From the NCBI GenBank assembly GCA_017467985.1, contig JAFUJY010000265.1, positions 1 through 9,828 of the forward strand: a DNA stretch of 9,828 nt. Reading direction: 5' to 3'. Positions 5,766-9,828 of the stretch are shown here, piece after piece; the stretch's first letter is position 1; every line of letters begins with the position of its first letter. The translations under genes and the position numbers were made by a program. The DNA is from Bacillota bacterium (lineage in GTDB: Bacteria; Bacillota; Clostridia; Lachnospirales; Bianqueaceae). The notes under the pieces are model-generated. The model saw only the letters and a list, made by a program, of their open reading frames with translations. It ran no database searches and had not been told where the DNA came from.

Positions 5766-7226
5766 ATGATGAAAAAAATGATTGTGTGGATTGTGATATT
5801 TATGCTGGCATTTTCTCTGGGAGGATGCGGTGATGATGGAGAGATGGAGGAGCAGCAGACGGAAGAGAAGTTTGTTGATACTGAAGGTAGTGTCTACTCC
5901 ATTTTAGTGAAGATTAATCCTGAATTTGAAATCTTTGTAAATGAAAATAGTATAATTACGGCTGTGAAGTGTCTGAATGAGGATGTGAAAAAAGCTTTGG
6001 CGAAGATGGATGTGACCAATGAGGCTTTTGAAGTTGGTTTTCGTAAATTGCTGGATACTGTTTATGAGAATGGATATATGAATGAGAATGGCACACAGAT
6101 ATCCGTGGCAATGTATAGAGCAGCCGTTACGGATATGGATGAGAGTATTTTGGTTGATGGCTTTTACAAAGTGATTGATGAGTTTTGTGATGACACGAAG
6201 ATTGGTTTAGGTGTGGAGATGGGCGACACTGTAATTGTGGGCAGCGCAAACGCGGAGACTGTTGTGCAGCAGAATGAGCAGCAGAATGAGCAGCAAGTCG
6301 CTCAAGAAGAAGTTTCGGAAAATGATGATGAGCAGTTTACCGAGGTTGAACGGGATGAAGCCGGTAACCTTATCAGAACTTTAGAAGGCGAGCGGGGAAA
6401 TGGAGGGATTGAAAGTTTTTATATCAATGGTGTGCTTAATTCAAGTAAAGTGGAAAATGCGGACGGTTCTTACACTCAATATACTTATCATGTCAACGGA
6501 CAAATAGCTACAGAAAAGCATAAAAGTGCGGATGGTCATATGGCGGAATTTTCATATGATGAAAAGGGAAATTGTCCCTATTCAAAGATTGTAGAAGTAG
6601 ATGGAAATATTTTTGAAACAACATATGACAGTAATGGTAATGTGACCAGTGAAGTCATTGAATCCAATGGTACGCATGAGGAAAGGTATTATGCGGATGG
6701 AGTGTTAACTTTAGCGAAGACGAAAACTTCAGAGGGTATTTATATTGAGATTCATTATCATGCCAACGGGCAGGCCGCCACAATAAATGAAGAACATGCA
6801 GATGGAAGTAAACATGAAAAGATATGTGACGAAAACGGAAACTGCACTTATTCAAATACTATTCATGCAGATGGAAGTACCCGAGAGATAACGTATTACC
6901 CAGATGGCAGCGAGGCTGCGCTTATTATCACGAAGCCGGACGGTGCCTATTTGGAAGAACGATATTATGAAAGTGGAAGTATGTCTTATTTTCATCAAAT
7001 ACAAGCAGATCAATCTTATATTGAACGCAGTTATGATGAAAAAGGAAATGTAACGAGTGATGTTCGGCGGGAAAATTTCTTGGACGGTTCGTATGCCATA
7101 AGGACATATCGTGGGGATGGAACATTGGCGTATGAGTATGCATATGCGATCGACGGGACCATATGGTATAATGAGTTTGATGCTAATGGGAACCAAATAT
7201 TGGAAGCACAGAAGCAGATACAGTAA
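5766..7226 (+). CDS. Secreted lipoprotein: RsgI-middle-like domain plus YD/MORN-like repeats
   Basis: The 486-residue product begins with a lipoprotein signal: two lysines, a hydrophobic stretch IVWIVIFMLAFSL (6-18), then the lipobox LGGC with Cys21. Residues about 42-157 resemble the extracytoplasmic middle domain of RsgI anti-sigma factors: ILVKINPEFEIFVNENSIIT is the characteristic start, followed by NEDVKKALAKMDV. A Gln/Glu-rich linker (QQNEQQNEQQ) follows. Residues about 230-486 are roughly eleven repeats of 22-24 residues with the pattern ADGS-x5-(Y/F)-x3-(N/K)G(N/Q), for example YHVNGQ, YDEKGN, YDSNGN, YHANGQ and FDANGN. These resemble YD or MORN-type strand repeats, which form extended surfaces. 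RsgI proteins normally have a cytoplasmic anti-sigma segment and a membrane helix; both are missing and no sigma factor is adjacent. An outside-facing binding or sensing role is inferred. The gene is AT-richer than its operon neighbours. Confidence 0.85.
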   Translation: MMKKMIVWIVIFMLAFSLGGCGDDGEMEEQQTEEKFVDTEGSVYSILVKINPEFEIFVNENSIITAVKCLNEDVKKALAKMDVTNEAFEVGFRKLLDTVYENGYMNENGTQISVAMYRAAVTDMDESILVDGFYKVIDEFCDDTKIGLGVEMGDTVIVGSANAETVVQQNEQQNEQQVAQEEVSENDDEQFTEVERDEAGNLIRTLEGERGNGGIESFYINGVLNSSKVENADGSYTQYTYHVNGQIATEKHKSADGHMAEFSYDEKGNCPYSKIVEVDGNIFETTYDSNGNVTSEVIESNGTHEERYYADGVLTLAKTKTSEGIYIEIHYHANGQAATINEEHADGSKHEKICDENGNCTYSNTIHADGSTREITYYPDGSEAALIITKPDGAYLEERYYESGSMSYFHQIQADQSYIERSYDEKGNVTSDVRRENFLDGSYAIRTYRGDGTLAYEYAYAIDGTIWYNEFDANGNQILEAQKQIQ

Positions 7227-7258
7227 GTGAAATTAAGATGTTTATAATTTCAGTCCCA

Positions 7259-7320
7259 GAAAAAACAAAAAACTGGAGCCAGGCCCCAAGAAAACTTAAA
7301 ATCTTGGAACCAGGCTCCAG
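7259..7320 (-). terminator. Intrinsic terminator of the glycoside hydrolase gene
   Basis: The arms at 7273-7290 (CTGGAGCCAGGCCCCAAG) and 7303-7320 (CTTGGAACCAGGCTCCAG) pair at 15 of 18 positions around a 12-base AT-rich loop. On the minus strand the hairpin runs into a T-rich tract complementary to the A-rich 7259-7272, so it ends the hydrolase transcript. On the plus strand the right flank is A-rich, so it would be a poor terminator for the lipoprotein operon, although the strong stem may still protect that RNA's 3' end. Confidence 0.88.
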
Positions 7321-7333
7321 ACAAAAAGAATAT

Positions 7334-9828
7334 TTACCCCACCTGTACGGGCCCTACCAATCCAGTGGGGGGCAGGGGAAGCAACTCTGAAAAGACATCC
7401 CGGTGGCGATATCCCAGATTATTGCATACCAGCACGCAAATCTTATTTTCACCGGCAACCAACTTGTCCACCAACGGGTAGCGATGGGGACTGTGAAGGG
7501 TACTGCCGCAATATACATCGTTGATCCACAGCTGGGCGGTCTCCCCGACCAGTCCCAGATCAATGACAGTAAGCAGGGACGGATCTTCCACTTGCCAAAG
7601 GGCTTCGTATTTGACAACGCCGGCAAAGTCAGGATTATTGCGGGCCAGGTTGCCAAGACCAGTATCATTTAAAGGAATATAATCGTCCTGCAGGGCATCC
7701 TTTATGGAGACATTCCAATCCAGATGCAGTGCCTGCAAAGCCGCCTCTTGGTAATCATACAAGGGCGCATCCTCCATAGAAGGGCCAATATCAATGATAA
7801 GGGACGCACATGGAGTTAGGTGCAGACGGACGGTCTGCTCGTCCTGCTGAGGCTGATAATATTGATTGCCCCAGCCATCATAAAAAGCAGCATGACCTTT
7901 TACCGGCAGAGTCAGCATAGTATCAATTTCTTCAAAAATACTTTCATTCCAGACCATGATGATATCATGGTCTTCTTTGTGCAGATGATAAAAGCGCAGA
8001 TGGGGAACATCAATATCAGGAACAATACCCTGAAGGCCACGCTGGGCAAGTACATCTGCCAGCTGCTCAAGGGGCAGCACCTCGCAGTGGGAGAGGGTGT
8101 CACACAGGGGATTTCCATCCACATCGCCGTCGGGAAGTCCATCCACAAAGAGAATAGGCAGCCCGTCGGCGGCCAAAGATTCCAAGTGCTTTAAGAATTT
8201 CACAGGAAGATACTGGCTATAGGGGATAATCAAAGCCTGGTAGTTTTCCCGATGAATATGCAGTTGATGATCCAGAACCTGGGCATCCCGGCAGAGGATA
8301 TCCTTGGGGACCAGATCAAAATCGATCTGCTTGCGGGTCAAAACCTTGCAAACATCCTGCTGCATCATGCATTTGCCCGCAGCCCATTCGGCTTCGGCGT
8401 TATAGTATACTGCCACAGAGGCTTGGTGGGTGCCTTCGCTTAAAACGTGGCACATGCGCTTCATGTATCCCATCAGTTCGGTAAATACCGGGAACTGATG
8501 ATTTTTGCCTCGGGCGTAGAAGTGGGGCGGACAATCCGGATCAGGATACAGGGGCGTAAATGCGTGGGGAACAAAATGATTAATTCCGCTGACCAGCATC
8601 TGATCTGTCAAATATTTCATCATGGGAACGCCTTCTGCCCAGCCAAAGGCACCAAAAAGCTCGCACATGGCCCGGTTTTTCTTTAGGGGCTCAAGATGGG
8701 CCTGGGAGGAGCCCAGTTTGGCCAAAGTATACTGGTAAAAATCGCAGTCGATGGTCCGCTCGCAGGCATTATTGGTATGGTCAAAATCGGTGAAGCCGGG
8801 AATAATCTGATTCAGTACGATGTCGATACCCGCCATGTCCTGACCTTCCATGGAACGGAAGAAGTGTCCCGTACCAAAGCCCAGGCGCTGATGGGTATTC
8901 ATGTCCTCAATGATATGACCGATGTAGGACACGCCGTGATCCCGACACCAGTTTCCCAGCTGCCAGCTGAAATTGCGGCTGTATCGCCGGGTAATCACTT
9001 CCATATATGCTTCTCGGATCAGCTTGGTCTTGCCATTGATGTCGTGGAGCAGGCCCGGCAGCAATAGATAGATCTGCCCTTGGGACAGCCCGGTATAATC
9101 GGCCATTTCACCAATCAGAGCATCATGCCAGGGAATCAACATGCCTTCTTTGCCAAGAATAGACCAGTAAGTTTCCACATCGTTGGAAAAGCTGGGTTCG
9201 TCGGAGAAAAAGCCCACAAAGGTATTGCCAAAGTACTCCGCAAAATGATCGTAATGGGGCTGATAAACAGCGTGAATCATGGCGGCGCAGGACTCGGGGG
9301 ACAGCATATCAATATAGGCTTCTTTATAGGGCATGCAGGTGTCGTGGGTACGAATAATATAATATACCCGCCATGCACCCTCAGGGATATCCCACCAGAT
9401 GAGTCCGTCCCGGCAGAGAGGCAAAAGGTCAACGCCCTCACCGGCCAAAACAATGCCCTTTTGCTCCCGACGATAAGCGATGATTCCCACATAGCGTTCA
9501 TCCTCCTTGAGAGGCGTGGCAATCAAAGCGGTTTCCCGCTGGGGACCGATAAAATCCGTATAAACAATACGCAGAGAGGTCATGCGCAGTTCCGGATGGG
9601 TATGGATGTACCCGGCGGCATAGCCAGTGGGAAACTTCTGATCGTCCAGCAGCCATACCCGCATGCTGCGACGACGGGCTTCTTCTAATATAAATCCAAA
9701 ATCATCCCACCACGGATCCTGACAAAACTGGGGATGAGGCCGGCTTTCCACACAAATTTCCTGAATGCCGCAGGCCTGGATGGCATCCATTTCTTCAGCA
9801 AGGAGACGATGATCCTCACCATGCTGCC
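7334..9828 (-). CDS. Large glycoside hydrolase, GH106/rhamnosidase-like, 5' end missing
   Basis: The frame stays open to the right edge (reading QHGEDHRLLAEEM before the methionine at 9790), so the true start lies beyond the window; about 830 residues are visible. Counting from the methionine at 9790, residues 1-450 look like a catalytic barrel: ARRRSMRVWLLDDQKFPTGY (38-57), FVGFFSDEPSF (191-201), YIGHIIEDMN (289-298) and CELFGAFGWAEG (376-387). Glu198, Glu296 and Glu377 are candidate catalytic acids. A middle alpha/beta section (about 455-600, with ALIIPYSQYLP) follows. The C-terminus (about 725-818) is a beta-sandwich of the galactose-binding or GH2 sugar-binding type, with VIDLGLVGETAQLWINDVYC. 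This layout fits the large GH106-like proteins of gut bacteria that trim plant or host glycans; the family and substrate are not certain. It converges on the lipoprotein operon. Confidence 0.8.
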   Translation of the reverse strand, partial: QHGEDHRLLAEEMDAIQACGIQEICVESRPHPQFCQDPWWDDFGFILEEARRRSMRVWLLDDQKFPTGYAAGYIHTHPELRMTSLRIVYTDFIGPQRETALIATPLKEDERYVGIIAYRREQKGIVLAGEGVDLLPLCRDGLIWWDIPEGAWRVYYIIRTHDTCMPYKEAYIDMLSPESCAAMIHAVYQPHYDHFAEYFGNTFVGFFSDEPSFSNDVETYWSILGKEGMLIPWHDALIGEMADYTGLSQGQIYLLLPGLLHDINGKTKLIREAYMEVITRRYSRNFSWQLGNWCRDHGVSYIGHIIEDMNTHQRLGFGTGHFFRSMEGQDMAGIDIVLNQIIPGFTDFDHTNNACERTIDCDFYQYTLAKLGSSQAHLEPLKKNRAMCELFGAFGWAEGVPMMKYLTDQMLVSGINHFVPHAFTPLYPDPDCPPHFYARGKNHQFPVFTELMGYMKRMCHVLSEGTHQASVAVYYNAEAEWAAGKCMMQQDVCKVLTRKQIDFDLVPKDILCRDAQVLDHQLHIHRENYQALIIPYSQYLPVKFLKHLESLAADGLPILFVDGLPDGDVDGNPLCDTLSHCEVLPLEQLADVLAQRGLQGIVPDIDVPHLRFYHLHKEDHDIIMVWNESIFEEIDTMLTLPVKGHAAFYDGWGNQYYQPQQDEQTVRLHLTPCASLIIDIGPSMEDAPLYDYQEAALQALHLDWNVSIKDALQDDYIPLNDTGLGNLARNNPDFAGVVKYEALWQVEDPSLLTVIDLGLVGETAQLWINDVYCGSTLHSPHRYPLVDKLVAGENKICVLVCNNLGYRHRDVFSELLPLPPTGLVGPVQVG

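Noticed and set aside
9788..9790. ATG at 9790 as the true start of the glycoside hydrolase
   Set aside because: The frame is open and protein-like up to the window edge, no ribosome binding site precedes this codon, and the barrel's first strand would be cut off.

Overview
The window looks like a chromosomal stretch from a Gram-positive Clostridia, most likely a Lachnospiraceae-type gut anaerobe. The evidence is strong AGGAGG-type ribosome binding sites, SigA-like promoters, compact intrinsic terminators, a lipoprotein with an RsgI-type domain (a family typical of Clostridia and Bacilli) and a large cytoplasm-style glycoside hydrolase. No rRNA, tRNA, CRISPR array, insertion sequence or phage gene is visible.

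Left part (1-3966). The 3' end of a Sel1-repeat protein gene (+) runs into a bidirectional terminator shared with a convergent minus-strand block. That block reads, in transcription order, an asparaginase II-family protein (3966 to 2971), a pita-bread-fold M24-family protein (2954 to 1791), a 252-bp gap, and a TIM-barrel-like protein of unknown function (1538 to 681). The M24 protein has lost both aspartate metal ligands and is better described as creatinase-like than as a peptidase. The first two genes are 16 bp apart and clearly form an operon. The third has its own promoter. Between them lies a tandem array of about 31-34-bp units built on a TTGCC-N4-GGCAA dyad, ending 11 bp upstream of that promoter's -35 box.

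Middle (3967-7226). A divergent control region carries promoters in both directions and TGACAT motifs. It precedes a three-gene plus-strand operon: an AraC-family regulator, an acidic protein of unknown family with a probable TTG start, and a secreted lipoprotein. The lipoprotein joins an RsgI-middle-like domain to about eleven 22-24-residue YD/MORN-like repeats. No sigma factor gene accompanies it.

Right part (7227-9828). A strong terminator follows a large minus-strand gene that is cut by the window's right edge. It encodes a GH106/rhamnosidase-like glycoside hydrolase with a barrel and a C-terminal beta-sandwich.

How the parts may work together is inference. The AraC protein is placed to control the divergent asparaginase/creatinase-like operon and its own operon. 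The C-N-bond-hydrolase-like pair plus TIM-barrel protein suggests breakdown of a small amide or guanidino/ureido compound. The lipoprotein may sense or bind something outside the cell. The array upstream of the TIM-barrel gene and the unusual M24/lipoprotein proteins are the items most deserving follow-up.
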